64,000 nucleotides of DNA from Yersinia rohdei ATCC 43380. Its GTDB lineage: Bacteria; Pseudomonadota; Gammaproteobacteria; Enterobacterales; Enterobacteriaceae. Shown here in pieces: positions 40,457-50,833 of the stretch (its first letter is position 1; each line of letters begins with the position of its first letter). A program made the translations under genes and the position numbers. Where the stretch lies: contig NZ_ACCD01000001.1 in assembly GCF_000173775.1 (NCBI RefSeq), positions 186,001 through 250,000 on the forward strand, in the 5' to 3' direction. A model generated the notes under the pieces. That model saw only the letters and a list, made by a program, of their open reading frames with translations, searched no databases and was not told where the DNA came from.

Positions 40457-40699
40457 ATGGGAAAAACTGTGGTGAAAATCCGCGATTTTGAAGTTGATGA
40501 CGCCGTGTTATCCACTGCACTGGCGAAAGGCGAACACACACTCAGTATCCCTTGTAAATCGGATCCTGATTTGTGTATGCAATTGGATGGATGGGATGAG
40601 CAAACAAGTATTCCAGCGACATTAGATGGTAAAGACCGGCTGTTATACAAAAAACATTATGACCAACATCAAGATGCCTGGGTGATGAGGGTAACTTAA
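40457..40699 (+). CDS. yebV: YebV family protein
   Basis: 80-residue protein of unknown function, collinear with E. coli YebV. Shared parts include the FEVDD region, TLSIPCKSDPDLCMQLDGWD and the closing YDQHQDAWVMRV. AAGGGGG precedes the ATG. Its place after letB matches E. coli except for the missing rsmF. Confidence 0.9.
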   Translation: MGKTVVKIRDFEVDDAVLSTALAKGEHTLSIPCKSDPDLCMQLDGWDEQTSIPATLDGKDRLLYKKHYDQHQDAWVMRVT

Positions 40700-40810
40700 T
40701 TGCTGCATCAGAAGATCCGTCAAACCATAATTGTATTTATGACTGACGGTTTCTTCTTTTACAATATTACCCTGCCGCAGCACCTAAAAACCGAACAAAT
40801 AAATCGGTTA

Positions 40811-41200
40811 TCAGAATTTCTCTAATACTTTAAATTTCATGCAGATCAACATCATGTCTGGGGAAAACATCTCGTATTCCTCAAAAAAACGCTGCTGTGT
40901 TTTACGCCAGTAAGCCAGAGTCCGGTCACCCTCACCTTCCGCCAAGGCATGTGCCTCATCGACTTGGTCAAAGGTTTTCAGTTCAACATCAGTCAGTTCG
41001 ACAGCACAGGCAGGCTCATTGCGGCCATCAACCACCACAAACACATCCCCTACTTGTGGGACACCTTCTTCATCCAATGGCGCACAGGTCGCAATTTTCG
41101 TCCCATTGAGAACCAGCGCCAATAACTCATCGGCCACTTGCTCAGTATCGCCAAAAGCCCAACGCTCAGTGTTTTCATACTTTTGTGGAATGGTAGCCAT
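40811..41200 (-). CDS. ASCH domain protein (YhfF-like)
   Basis: ASCH domains are small beta-barrel folds related to PUA and thought to bind RNA or modified nucleosides. Starting at MATIPQKYENTERWAFGD it has 129 residues. Typical ASCH parts: DELLALVLNGTKIATC, a central VPQVGDVFVVVDGRNEPACAVELTDVE, and GEGDRTLAYWRKTQQRFF. It resembles E. coli YhfF. An alternative upstream ATG at 41224 cannot be excluded. No operon partner. Confidence 0.82.
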   Translation of the reverse strand: MATIPQKYENTERWAFGDTEQVADELLALVLNGTKIATCAPLDEEGVPQVGDVFVVVDGRNEPACAVELTDVELKTFDQVDEAHALAEGEGDRTLAYWRKTQQRFFEEYEMFSPDMMLICMKFKVLEKF

Positions 41201-41374
41201 AATCTTATTATTCCTATTCGTCATATTTTTGATGCAGCGCATATTACACTTTATCGCGGCGAACTAACTCTCGCATCAATAAAAAATTTCGCTACTATAC
41301 CTAGGTTGCGGTGAATATATAAATTCCGCAAAGTGGTTTTACATCAGCCAACAATATTAAGATAAGGACCGATT

Positions 41375-41479
41375 GTGAGCAAACGCCTGCATACCAAACA
41401 TTGGAAAATGTTTTTGGTGTTACTTTGCATCTGTGGCGCATTAATGCTGCTGCGCTGGGCATCGATGATCTTTGGCTGA
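41375..41479 (+). CDS. yniD: Small membrane protein YniD
   Basis: 34-residue single-span membrane protein starting at GTG 41375 with AAGGA 6 bases upstream. The peptide SKRLHTKHWKMFLVLLC then ICGALMLLRWASMIFG matches E. coli YniD (KKHWKM...LLLRWAAMIWG). Function unknown. Too short for ordinary gene callers and easily missed. Confidence 0.85.
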   Translation: MSKRLHTKHWKMFLVLLCICGALMLLRWASMIFG

Positions 41480-41487
41480 TAATGGCA

Positions 41488-41658
41488 TCACTGTGGTTTG
41501 TCTTTGGGCAAAAATAAGCAGCCGCACTTCGGGCAGACTAAAGCGGTATTTTTATGCACTTTTTCTGTGCTCTGCTCAGAAGTTCCACCACAATCCGGAC
41601 ACTTAATTTTTACTTTGGCGCTGCTAACCAGCTTTCTAATGCTATCAAGAAATGACAT
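41488..41658 (-). CDS. Small zinc-ribbon protein (56 aa)
   Basis: Starts MSFLDSIRKLVSSAKVKIK and carries two zinc knuckles: CPDC at residues 20-23 and CPKC at 42-45, plus another Cys at 47. It ends LPKDKPQ. GAGAGG eight bases before the ATG. The size and layout resemble the E. coli small protein YnfU, but I am not certain of that name. Convergent with yniD, 8 bp between stops. Confidence 0.75.
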   Translation of the reverse strand: MSFLDSIRKLVSSAKVKIKCPDCGGTSEQSTEKVHKNTALVCPKCGCLFLPKDKPQ

Positions 41659-41797
41659 ATGCTCGCCTCTCAGTTGTACAACCTTATTAGATTACGTTAA
41701 CTGCCGACATTAAACCGTGCCGTGGTCAGCGTTACTCAGATTATCTGTGCCGGATCAGATTTCGCTTACTGGAAAAGAACCGGTTTTGCAGGAGACA

Positions 41798-41932
41798 ATG
41801 GAAAGAAACAAGCAGAAAGAGGAAAAATACGAGGAAAAAATATTCACCACGCAGCATGGCTGGCATGCTTGGCGTAGTGAAATGGTAAGCAGATTATTGG
41901 AAGCGATGACGCTGGGATCAGTGGTTCCATAA
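41798..41932 (+). CDS. Possible small protein (44 aa)
   Basis: ATG 41798 has AGGAG close upstream (spacing only 4). The peptide begins MERNKQKEEKYEEKIFTTQ and ends LLEAMTLGSVVP, with a charged first half and no membrane segment. It overlaps the end of the convergent gene at 41918 by 15 nt. I do not recognise it. Confidence 0.35.
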   Translation: MERNKQKEEKYEEKIFTTQHGWHAWRSEMVSRLLEAMTLGSVVP

Positions 41933-42151
41933 TTCTTGGATCAACCCTCTGACCCGAACCTTGGAAGCACCCGCGACCAGGCTAATAACACGGTTAGCAC
42001 TCAACGTAGAAACATCAGTATTCCATTCATCAAAAGAATGATCGGCATAACTGTCGTTGAACACCTTTTTTATCGAGGATTCAGCTTCAGACATCTCACT
42101 GAAACTCTTAGCGTTTATTAAGCACTGAGCAATGATTGAGACTTTTTTCAT
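41918..42151 (-). CDS. Hypothetical protein (77 aa)
   Basis: Begins MKKVSIIAQCLINAKSF and is mostly helical and soluble by eye, ending VRVRGLIQELWNH. AAGGAT sits 5 bases before the ATG, a good ribosome site, which is why I call it. No motif recognised and no operon partner. Confidence 0.6.
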   Translation of the reverse strand: MKKVSIIAQCLINAKSFSEMSEAESSIKKVFNDSYADHSFDEWNTDVSTLSANRVISLVAGASKVRVRGLIQELWNH

Positions 42152-42315
42152 GTTTTATCCTTGATTATCGGTCGCATAGTGTAGCACAATTAGTCCCTAT
42201 CTGCTCATATGCTGCTTAAATTGTTTTCAATTGACGGTAACACATTGATAAGATTCTGGTTTTATGTATCTCCCGCCAATCGCCCTCAATTTCAGTCTCC
42301 CCCTTTTTATGTTTG

Positions 42316-42900
42316 TTATGCGCCGAATTTTACCTGCTCAGACTGGCGGTTATGCCACTGTTGCTGTGAGATACGATACCAACAATGCTGACTTAATGGG
42401 CTATCAAGGCTGACATTGGGATGAGGAAAACACGTTGGCGCAAGTTGCATTCCAATTCGCGCCATCAGCGCTTGCGAACGTAAGTTAACTGATGCCGTAA
42501 ATGAAACAATCTCTGCCAAATTGAGTTGCTCAAAACCCACCCGCAATGCCGCTAATGCTGCTTCAGTTGCCAACCCCTGCCCCCAAAATGGATAAGCAAA
42601 GCGCCAACTGATTTCAACACAAGGTGAAAAAGGCAAATTAGCGCTAGGGATATGCAACCCTAAAGTCCCGATAAACTGCCCGGAGGCTTTGAGCTCAACC
42701 GCCCATAACCCCCAGCCACGCTGCGCTATCAATAGCTGACAGCGGTCAGCCATGGCATCGCTTTCTTCACGGGTTAACACAGAGGGAAAGAACGCCATCA
42801 CTCGGGGGTCGGCATTCAGCGCGGCAAAAGGTGCCTTATCGGCAGGCACCCACTGTCGCAGCCATAAACGCTCAGTTTCAACTTCAATCACCGGCTTCAT
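42316..42900 (-). CDS. GNAT acetyltransferase, RimJ/RimL type
   Basis: Acetyl-CoA N-acyltransferase of 194 residues starting MKPVIEVETERLWLRQW; the frame back to 43014 runs into yfcF and is rejected. Typical of the ribosomal-protein type GNATs: TERLWLRQW at the N-terminus, FIGTLGLH, the acetyl-CoA loop PFWGQGLATEAALAAL near 115, and SFTASVNLRSQALMARIGM. Substrate unknown. Lies downstream of yfcF on the same strand with 65 bp between. Confidence 0.85.
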   Translation of the reverse strand: MKPVIEVETERLWLRQWVPADKAPFAALNADPRVMAFFPSVLTREESDAMADRCQLLIAQRGWGLWAVELKASGQFIGTLGLHIPSANLPFSPCVEISWRFAYPFWGQGLATEAALAALRVGFEQLNLAEIVSFTASVNLRSQALMARIGMQLAPTCFPHPNVSLDSPLSQHCWYRISQQQWHNRQSEQVKFGA

Positions 42901-42965
42901 TTGCTGCCCATCTTTGCTGCTACCCAGTGAGGTAAAAAGTGATAGTCGGCCATGCTGGATGCTGC

Positions 42966-43637
<672 letters not shown>

Positions 43638-43760
43638 TTAGTCGGTCTTAAGCTAACTGAACAACCTCCCTCACTACAATTAATTTTCGAGAATAATACC
43701 TTGAAAATTACGCCGGTTTATTGCGCAACCCTCCTGAGCAAACAATTAAAATTGTAAAGA

Positions 43761-44009
43761 TTACTCCGCGTCAGGTTCCTCATCTAAAATCGTCAATAAA
43801 ATATCTGCATCTGGCGTTGTGATATGTTTTCCCTCAAGGAAACCGGCCAATTTCCCCTCAGCATCATGCTCAAAAACTTCATAACCCGCGATTCGATAGC
43901 CCGGTATACCGTCCTGGCCTCGAATATATTCATCACCATCGATATAGTACTCAACCACACCGCTGGCATCTTCAATTTCATAGCGTTTATCAAAAGGGAA
44001 CTGTTTCAT
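43761..44009 (-). CDS. Hypothetical acidic protein (82 aa)
   Basis: Begins MKQFPFDKRYEIEDASG, with AGGATCAGTA before the ATG. Acidic and beta-rich by eye (VVEYYIDGDEYIRGQ), ending LLTILDEEPDAE. No signal or membrane segment. I do not know a function; it could be a small regulatory or immunity-like protein, without evidence. Confidence 0.65.
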   Translation of the reverse strand: MKQFPFDKRYEIEDASGVVEYYIDGDEYIRGQDGIPGYRIAGYEVFEHDAEGKLAGFLEGKHITTPDADILLTILDEEPDAE

Positions 44010-44276
44010 TACTGATCCTAAAAAAACTAAACATCGCTATATGATGCCAATTTCTGGCTATTTAAGGAAGTGGTAGCCGCTCCCCCACGTTTGCGCATCC
44101 CGGAATAGAAATAACCGCTAACGTTAGTCGCATTCAATCTGGCGAAATCTTAATCACATGAGGGTATTACCTATTACTTTGATAAAAACACGGGGACGAT
44201 ACTTTAATAAAAACACGGGACGACCTCTGCGATAAACGCGCTATACTCATATAAATCCTATAAATAAGGAGAATCT

Positions 44277-44456
44277 ATGCTCATAGGATTTGTCTTACTG
44301 GTTAGTACCTGCGGAATGGATGCTTGTGAGGCTCTGCCCGTGACTGAAGATATCTATGCCACACGCCACGAATGTCTGGCTGTAGCGGCTCGCCTGCATG
44401 AAAGAAGACCTGATGTGGTGCTGATTTGTGGAGAAGTCTACCGTGATGATCCCTAG
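44277..44456 (+). CDS. YebW-like small protein (DUF1482 type, 59 aa)
   Basis: ATG 44277 has AAGGAG 6 bases upstream. The peptide starts MLIGFVLLVSTCGMDACEAL and continues DIYATRHECLAVAARLHERR, ending VVLICGEVYRDDP. E. coli YebW has the same size, a hydrophobic start and the same spacing of cysteines. In E. coli yebW follows yebV directly; here 3.6 kb of other genes separate them. Confidence 0.7.
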   Translation: MLIGFVLLVSTCGMDACEALPVTEDIYATRHECLAVAARLHERRPDVVLICGEVYRDDP

Positions 44457-44919
44457 ACGGCATAGCGACATGTAACTCACTTATCTGTGGTTATGTGCCA
44501 CATTTTACTGATTGATTGCCTGCCATCTTTTTGTTTTCCTGTGTGTTTTTCAACGAAACGATAATATTCACCGCTATTATTTTCATAGTGCGGATAACCC
44601 TGCCTAATCGCCAAAATGAAATATCGCTACATTCTTCTCTGTGTAAACAATATGTTATAAATAAAATTTATAAACTTGGAAACAAGTAAAAGCAAAGTCA
44701 TGCTACGCTTTAATAAAGTGAACATGGCAATTTTAACGAATAAGTTAGTGGTATTTAATTGCTTATCCACTCTGTGCTTTAGTGTCACTAAAAAATATTA
44801 GCGACCTCTCTCACCTTTTTTTGGGGCATTGCAATGAATCCTCCTTTATAGGGCCTGTAAACGTGCATAAAGAATCATGTAAATAGCGGTCAAGGTCTTA
44901 ACTTATAGAGGATTTCAAC
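44457..44919. other. Upstream region of gltS
   Basis: 463 bp, AT-rich. No gene in either strand. The gltS promoter must be here; no regulator site is clear. Confidence 0.5.
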
Positions 44920-46125
44920 ATGTTCCAGCTTGATGCTTATGGCACACTCGTGGCCGCAAGTTTAGTACTTTTGCTCGGCAGACAATGTGTCCATAACATT
45001 CCTTTATTAAAAAAATATGCCATCCCTGACCCCATTGCTGGAGGCCTGTTGGTTGCCCTAACACTGCTTATTATTCATCAAACTACCGGCTGGGAAGCTA
45101 ATTTCGATACCTCATTACGTGACCCCTTGATGCTAACTTTCTTTGCTTCTATTGGCCTTAATGCCAATTTGGCGAGTTTAAAGGCCGGTGGCAAAGTATT
45201 AATAAAATTCATCATCGTTGTGATTGGCTTGTTACTACTCCAGAATACCGTTGGTATCGGCATGGCGACACTCTTGGGGCTAGAACCCTTAATGGGTTTA
45301 CTTGTCGGGACAATTACACTGTCTGGTGGGCATGGCACCGGAGCTGCTTGGGGCAGTGTATTTGTTGAGAATTATGGTTTAATTAATGCCACCGAAGTCG
45401 CGATGGCTTGTGCAACTTTCGGCCTTGTATTGGGGGGATTAATCGCTGGCCCTGTTGCACTTTATCTTATTAAGCATTCAGCTACCCCCAATGGCCGACC
45501 AGAAGATGCCCTGCAACCCACGACTTTCGAAAACCGACAATCAGGGCGCATGATAACCTCACTGGTCTTGGTCGAAACCATCGCCATGATTACCATTTGT
45601 TTAATGCTTGGCGGCTATATAAGAGAATTACTTGCCGGGACAATATTAGAATTACCCATCTTCGTTTATGTCTTATTTATTGGGGTCATACTCAGTAACA
45701 TCTTAAGTTACACTGGATTTTATCAGGTATTTGACCGCGCCGTTTCTGTGGTGGGTAATGTGAGCCTTTCCCTGTTCTTGGCAATCGCATTAATGAGTTT
45801 AAGACTGTGGGAATTGGCTTCTTTAGCACTCCCGATGCTCGCGATTTTATTAGTCCAAACACTGGTAATGATCTTATATGCCATTTTTGTGACCTACCGA
45901 GTGATGGGAAAGAATTACGATGCGGCGGTGTTGGCGGCAGGGCATTGTGGTCTGGGGCTAGGTGCCACCCCCACCGCAATTGCGAATATGCAAGCTGTCA
46001 CTGATCGTTTTGGGCCCTCTCACGTGGCGTTTTTAATTGTGCCGATGGTTGGCGCTTTCTTCTTGGATATCACCAATGCTATCGTGATCAAATTATCTTT
46101 ATTATTACCTATGTTTGCACAATAA
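44920..46125 (+). CDS. gltS: Sodium/glutamate symporter GltS
   Basis: Inner-membrane Na+:glutamate importer (ESS family), 401 residues as in E. coli. Two repeated five-helix halves with the glycine-rich re-entrant loops GTITLSGGHGTGAAWGSVF (~130) and AAGHCGLGLGATPTAIANM (~345). It starts MFQLDAYGTLVAASLVLLLG. AGAGGA precedes the ATG. Confidence 0.96.
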   Translation: MFQLDAYGTLVAASLVLLLGRQCVHNIPLLKKYAIPDPIAGGLLVALTLLIIHQTTGWEANFDTSLRDPLMLTFFASIGLNANLASLKAGGKVLIKFIIVVIGLLLLQNTVGIGMATLLGLEPLMGLLVGTITLSGGHGTGAAWGSVFVENYGLINATEVAMACATFGLVLGGLIAGPVALYLIKHSATPNGRPEDALQPTTFENRQSGRMITSLVLVETIAMITICLMLGGYIRELLAGTILELPIFVYVLFIGVILSNILSYTGFYQVFDRAVSVVGNVSLSLFLAIALMSLRLWELASLALPMLAILLVQTLVMILYAIFVTYRVMGKNYDAAVLAAGHCGLGLGATPTAIANMQAVTDRFGPSHVAFLIVPMVGAFFLDITNAIVIKLSLLLPMFAQ

Positions 46126-46134
46126 GGTTTCAAG

Positions 46135-46201
46135 TTGCCCTGTTACCTATCTCACTAACCTGCCATATTAGGTGTAAGGTTATGCGCTAATCACAGGGCA
46201 A
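46135..46201. terminator. Inverted repeat between gltS and the next gene
   Basis: TTGCCCTGT (46135-46143) and ACAGGGCAA (46193-46201) are exact complements with a 49-nt interior that can fold further (AACCT/AGGT). It lies between converging genes and may act as a terminator, but it has no T-run. Confidence 0.4.
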
Positions 46202-46217
46202 TATATAGTAAATATCC

Positions 46218-46469
46218 TTACGACGGCTCTTTGTTCATTTTATCGACGTAATTAGAATATAAGACGACGGCGCTACCCATCAACATCATAAGAATAACGA
46301 TAAACATCTTATCTTCTTCAGTCCCACCAATTCCGCCTGCCGTGAGAAAATACCCGGCAGCAAAAATAGATTTCCCGACCTTCTTTCCGGTGCTTTGCTG
46401 TTTAAGGCAAATACCACGCACGGCCCAGGCACCTAAAATTAATCCTAACAAGCCAAATACAGTGCTCAT
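46218..46469 (-). CDS. Small membrane protein (83 aa), unknown
   Basis: Begins MSTVFGLLGLILGAWAVRG. Hydrophobic segments at ~1-19, 34-50 and 55-73 with short charged links (KQQSTGKKVGK, GGTEEDK), so two or three membrane spans. GAGGTTGGG lies before the ATG. Family not recognised. Confidence 0.65.
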   Translation of the reverse strand: MSTVFGLLGLILGAWAVRGICLKQQSTGKKVGKSIFAAGYFLTAGGIGGTEEDKMFIVILMMLMGSAVVLYSNYVDKMNKEPS

Positions 46470-46599
46470 AAGCCCAACCTCTACAGATTTTCCACCCGAT
46501 ATAATCAGGCGGTATTATTAAAGTAATAGATAAAGAATGCAGCTTTCGCACTCATGGGTCGTTAGTGACAGTGTCACTAACATCAATTAGCAACAACCA

Positions 46600-47844
46600 T
46601 TAAGTATGCAGCTTCACCTGAGATGTATTAGTAAGTTGCCTGATCGCGGGTGTGAAACTGACCGCTATTGTCGCGAGCACCACCGCCATTGCCGAGGCTT
46701 GCAATACAGTCGCACTGCCATAATGCATCGCCAGCGGGCCTGCGGCAATCTCCCCAACAGGAATGGCGACAAATGACCCCATAGCATCATAAGCATAAAC
46801 TCGCGCCAACTTCTCAGGAGGAATATGGCTTTGTAATGAATGCGCCCAAACCACCCCGAATTGCCCGAAACCCACTCCTGCAATAAAAAATGCGCCCATC
46901 AGCAGTGGCGTTGAAGCAGCAATACTCAGAAAAACAATGGGAACGGCGCAAAGTGCGATCAGCATTACCCCAATAAACAGGTCGCGCCGTGGACGCCATC
47001 GAAGTGCAATAAATGAACCGACGATTAAGCCCAGACTTTGCGTAGCCACAATCATCCCCCAGCCGGTTCGGCCAAATGATGCATCCGCGACAATTGGGCC
47101 AAGCACCATCACCACACCGCTGAAAGCCGCATTAACAATAGTGAATTGTGCCACAATCGCCCAGACCCAGGCGCGTGAGATAAACTCCTTCCAGCCATCC
47201 CGCAGATCCTGCAAGATATTCGTCTGTGATTCGACAGACGGCACTGCGCGAATACGAATCAAGCTATACAGTGGGGCTGCGGCGGCAAATCCCAATGCAT
47301 CAACAGCCAAACCCCAACCCGGCCCAATCGCACTGGTCAGAACACCCCCCAAAGATGCGCCGATGACCGTGCCGGCATAAATGCTCAACTGGATAAAAGC
47401 GTTAGCTTCCCGCAGGTTACGCGTAGGAACTGTTTGTGGAACCATCGCTGATGAAGCCGGCAATGCCATACCCGCCGCCGCGCCATTTACCATCCCCAGC
47501 ACCGCCAACCACATAATTGTTGCGGTTCCATCAAGCACTAACCAGGCCACCACCCCTTGGGACAAGGCGGCAATCACCGACGAAGACAGCAGCACCAGAC
47601 TTCGGGAGTAACGATCTGCCAGCACCCCACCAATCAATAAGAAAGCAACATTAAAAATGGAACGGGCTGCCACGACCAATCCTAAATCGGCCGCAGTGCC
47701 GCCTATATCCAACACCGCAAAAGCCAGTGCAATAGGTGCAATACCATTGCCTAATACCGTCAGCAGACGGGCAAAAAATAAGTTTCGAAAGGGTGCGTAA
47801 CTAAACGCATGTCGCGAAGATAACCCACTGGAATTCACATTCAC
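46600..47844 (-). CDS. MFS transporter, DHA3/enterobactin-exporter-like
   Basis: Twelve-helix major facilitator of 414 residues. It has FRNLFFARLLTVLGNGIAPIA at the start, the motif A region GGVLADRYSRSLVLL near residue 72, and the second-half RWRPRRDLFIG. This layout resembles the DHA3 group (EntS-like and macrolide-type exporters), suggesting drug or metabolite export. No neighbouring biosynthesis genes hint at a substrate. Confidence 0.8.
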   Translation of the reverse strand: MNVNSSGLSSRHAFSYAPFRNLFFARLLTVLGNGIAPIALAFAVLDIGGTAADLGLVVAARSIFNVAFLLIGGVLADRYSRSLVLLSSSVIAALSQGVVAWLVLDGTATIMWLAVLGMVNGAAAGMALPASSAMVPQTVPTRNLREANAFIQLSIYAGTVIGASLGGVLTSAIGPGWGLAVDALGFAAAAPLYSLIRIRAVPSVESQTNILQDLRDGWKEFISRAWVWAIVAQFTIVNAAFSGVVMVLGPIVADASFGRTGWGMIVATQSLGLIVGSFIALRWRPRRDLFIGVMLIALCAVPIVFLSIAASTPLLMGAFFIAGVGFGQFGVVWAHSLQSHIPPEKLARVYAYDAMGSFVAIPVGEIAAGPLAMHYGSATVLQASAMAVVLATIAVSFTPAIRQLTNTSQVKLHT

Positions 47845-48192
47845 ACACTCTGCCCCACACTGATTTCGCTCTATTGCAGACTCGCGCTGCCTTTTTGCGC
47901 CATTCGTCCATGGTATTTATTGGCACAACAGTAGCCATTTTCTCTTTATATTTTGATTTATAAGATAATTTTTTCTTCGCAAAAAGCAAGGTAATTTCTT
48001 TCCTGTTATTGATGGAAACATGAGAGGCCCACCACCCAGGTTTCTCGGCAATAAAGGCAGCACTGATATCAATAGCGAAGATAGCGGCAAGATCTGGCGC
48101 GGTACTTTACTACACTCGCTTTTATTGACTTTGTATCGCAGGACTGCGGATTGCATTCACAATGTCAGTCCATGTAAACCGGAACTGCATCA
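47845..48192. other. Degraded passenger region upstream of the autotransporter fragment
   Basis: A plus-strand frame from 48020 reads FLGNKGSTDINSEDSGKIW, which looks like autotransporter passenger, but it is out of frame with the barrel fragment at 48193. No intact gene. Confidence 0.4.
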
Positions 48193-48774
48193 ATGGCAAA
48201 CAATGGATTGTACGCAACAGGAGTCGGTTCGCAAATTACCGCTAATAATGGTGATATCTACATAAATACTTATGCAAAAAACTTTTTGGAATTGTTAGGA
48301 GAGAATGCTTCTTATACTGAAGGCGCAAGTGCTGAATATGGTCGTGAGTTCTCAATCGGTAACGGCAATTTCATCGAACCGCAAGGGCAGTTGGTTTATA
48401 CCCACATCAATAAGGCCAATTATGCCACCAGCAGTGGGTTACAGGTGAATCAGGATAATATTAACAGTGTTATTGGCCGTGCCGGTATGCGTGTAGGCCA
48501 TAGGTTTGAGGAAAATAGCAACAATGATATTTATCTGAAAGCTGATTTACTGCACGAATTTGCCAGTGACCGTAATGTCACTGTTCGAGGTAAAGATGCC
48601 GTTCTGGTGAATAACCAAGATGGCAAAGATAGCTGGATAACTTACGGTATTGGTACCAATATTCAGTTAACAGAGGACAATAACTCTCGTTTTTATCTCG
48701 ACCTGGAGAAATCCTCTGGTGGGAACATCAACACGAACTGGCAGGTAAATGCTGGCTTGCGTTGGGAGTGGTAA
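48193..48774 (+). pseudogene. Autotransporter beta-barrel remnant
   Basis: C-terminal part of a type Va autotransporter: 193 residues without a signal peptide. Residues ~1-25 look like passenger (YATGVGSQITANNGDIYI), then barrel strands follow (EGASAEYGREFSIGNGNF, VIGRAGMRVGHRF, GGNINTNWQVNAGLRWEW). The last residues follow the barrel C-terminal rule (aromatic end). A full barrel needs ~270 residues, so part of it and nearly all of the passenger are missing. It is probably not exported and not functional. Confidence 0.75.
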
Positions 48775-48785
48775 ATCTCACGAAC

Positions 48786-48817
48786 AAAACCGGGCAACTA
48801 AGCCCGGTTTTGTCTTT
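48786..48817 (+). terminator. Rho-independent terminator after the autotransporter fragment
   Basis: AAAACCGGGC pairs with GCCCGGTTTT (48802-48811), followed by GTCTTTT. Its survival suggests recent decay of the gene. The rest of the gap to 49102 holds no supported gene. Confidence 0.9.
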
Positions 48818-49102
48818 TATGCTGCCGTTATTGGGAACGCACTCGCCAAACGAATAAGCCAGTTCATCTGCTGCGACCATCCATATCCTGCATATTGAAC
48901 TATTGCACACCGCGCGGGGAACCAAGACCACTTCCCCGCCTTTGGTCATACTCAGTTTATTTATCAAAGTGCTAACGGTTTTATTTGTGATGATGTGCTT
49001 AACCACTATCCGCAAAATCTTACCGTTAATTAGATATAGATCATTGACAATGAAAGCCTGTGTGGAAAACAATATGCTATTATTTTTTTCAATGAGCTGG
49101 CC

Positions 49103-50095
49103 ATGCTTTTTACCAAAAAAGAAACAAATTACATCAAAGGGATTGCAATAATTTTGATGTTAATGCACCACTTGTTCGCATTTCCTGACCGTATTCCCCA
49201 TGATGCCAACATCATTAATTCACTTCCTTTTATTGGTGCAAATGTAGATAGCTATCTGGCAAATTTTGGCAAAATATGCGTAGCTATATTTCTGTTTATA
49301 TCAGGGTATGGATTCGCGTTTAAAAACAAAATAAATTTCAATTACTCAATTGAAAAACTTAAAAAAATATATTTTAGTTTTTGGTTGGTTTTTATTATAT
49401 TCATCCCAATAGGTTTTGTTTTTATAAATAATGATTGGAGTGACAGCACACCGCTGAAGTTAGCTAAAAACATATTGGGAATCACATCTAACTACAATGG
49501 TGAATGGTGGTTTATAAGACTGTATGTGATATATGTTCTCGCGCTGCCTTTAATTTCAAGACTAAATTATCTTGTCTTATTAGCCATAGCACCGCTATCT
49601 ACTTTAGTTGGCTATTACTTTGAATCGTCAGGCGGCATTTCCGTTATCTTGATATGGTTATATCCATTCCTTATAGGATATTTATCCGGAAAAGAAACAG
49701 ATAAACTATCTATTTTAATAGGCAGAGTAAATTCAACCTATACCACTTTATTATGCATCATTTTGACTGTCATTCTATTTCACTTATTTAATATATTTGG
49801 CTTGATTTTAGCGTCTCCCTTATTCGCTCTCGCAATGAGAAATGTATACAGAGGAACCACACATCACAAAGTAATAAACAGCCTTGGTAGTCACTCAATG
49901 TATATGTGGCTAACCCATTCATTTTTTTGTTACTACTATACGCCAGAGTTGATATATTCAGTTAAGTACACCCCGGCAATATTAATTCTTTTAATCTTTA
50001 CTTCATATATTGTAAGTGTTCTTTTGACTTATATAGAAGTCATGATAAGAGATTCATACACAAAATTAAAAAAATCATTATCAGCAGTTAACTAA
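49103..50095 (+). CDS. Acyltransferase family 3 membrane protein (OafA/NodX-like)
   Basis: Multi-span membrane O-acyltransferase, 330 residues. Starts MLFTKKETNYIKGIAIILML with the family's conserved His near MLMHHLFAF (residues 18-26), then ~9-10 hydrophobic segments. Members modify surface sugars such as O-antigen with acetyl groups. The DNA is clearly AT-rich, which suggests horizontal transfer. It stands alone, without sugar biosynthesis genes. A short hairpin after the stop (near 50100-50126) may terminate it. Confidence 0.85.
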   Translation: MLFTKKETNYIKGIAIILMLMHHLFAFPDRIPHDANIINSLPFIGANVDSYLANFGKICVAIFLFISGYGFAFKNKINFNYSIEKLKKIYFSFWLVFIIFIPIGFVFINNDWSDSTPLKLAKNILGITSNYNGEWWFIRLYVIYVLALPLISRLNYLVLLAIAPLSTLVGYYFESSGGISVILIWLYPFLIGYLSGKETDKLSILIGRVNSTYTTLLCIILTVILFHLFNIFGLILASPLFALAMRNVYRGTTHHKVINSLGSHSMYMWLTHSFFCYYYTPELIYSVKYTPAILILLIFTSYIVSVLLTYIEVMIRDSYTKLKKSLSAVN

Positions 50096-50267
50096 CCAGT
50101 CGGACTATTAAGTCCTGATTTTGTATTTTACTACTCACTCAATCTGACCATCGGCAAAGAAAATGCATTGATATAATTAAAGAAAAATAAAATACAGCCG
50201 ATAATGCACCTGTCTACTCATTATTGTAATTAACATGGCAACGAACTAACACACAATAAAGGATGAT

Positions 50268-50792
50268 ATGAAATTAAATAAAACCGTCATCGTAGCTGCA
50301 ATCTCTCTGGGACTTACGGGGTGCGCTAATGTATTACCTCTTGATTATAAAGACTACACGGGAAGCGATGCTGCGACCTTGTATGTACTTAACAAAGAGG
50401 GAAATGTAGGCACCATCTATCTAGGTTCTTACACGTTCAACAGCCAAAGTAATTGCTACGATATGTCTGATCGCTATGAACTTGACTCAAATGTCTTTCA
50501 AGCTAAGGGTAATATAGTCGTTAGTAAGATAAAACCTAATGTCCTATACTCTGTTTCGCAGATCAAAAATGAAGGGGGAGGATATATTCGAAACTCTCAT
50601 TCGTCATTCATTCCGCAAGCAGGGAAGTATTATTATATCGCCTCGGGAAGCAAAGCCATTCAGGTCCCTGCAGACTTCATCCCGGACGCATCAGTAAACT
50701 CCGATGATGTAATCAAAAATCATGCTAAGAACCCAGTTAAATACTGGAATGTAAAAAATATTTGCACCCGTCCATTCTGGAAAATTGGCTGA
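50268..50792 (+). CDS. Lipoprotein of unknown function
   Basis: 174 residues with a lipoprotein signal: MKLNKTVIVAAISLGLTGC, lipid Cys at 19. Asn follows Ala after the Cys, so outer-membrane sorting is likely. The mature part has three further Cys (residues ~65, ~167) and beta-type segments (YVLNKEGNVGTIYLGSYTF). Not recognised. AAAGGATGAT precedes the ATG. Confidence 0.75.
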   Translation: MKLNKTVIVAAISLGLTGCANVLPLDYKDYTGSDAATLYVLNKEGNVGTIYLGSYTFNSQSNCYDMSDRYELDSNVFQAKGNIVVSKIKPNVLYSVSQIKNEGGGYIRNSHSSFIPQAGKYYYIASGSKAIQVPADFIPDASVNSDDVIKNHAKNPVKYWNVKNICTRPFWKIG

Positions 50793-50833
50793 TTCATAGA
50801 GTTATGATTCCCTGATAAGACTACTTTTGAGTT

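Noticed and set aside
48903-49151. 82-aa plus ORF overlapping the acyltransferase start
   Set aside because: Overlaps the well-supported acyltransferase start in another frame, no ribosome site, and reads like shadow sequence.
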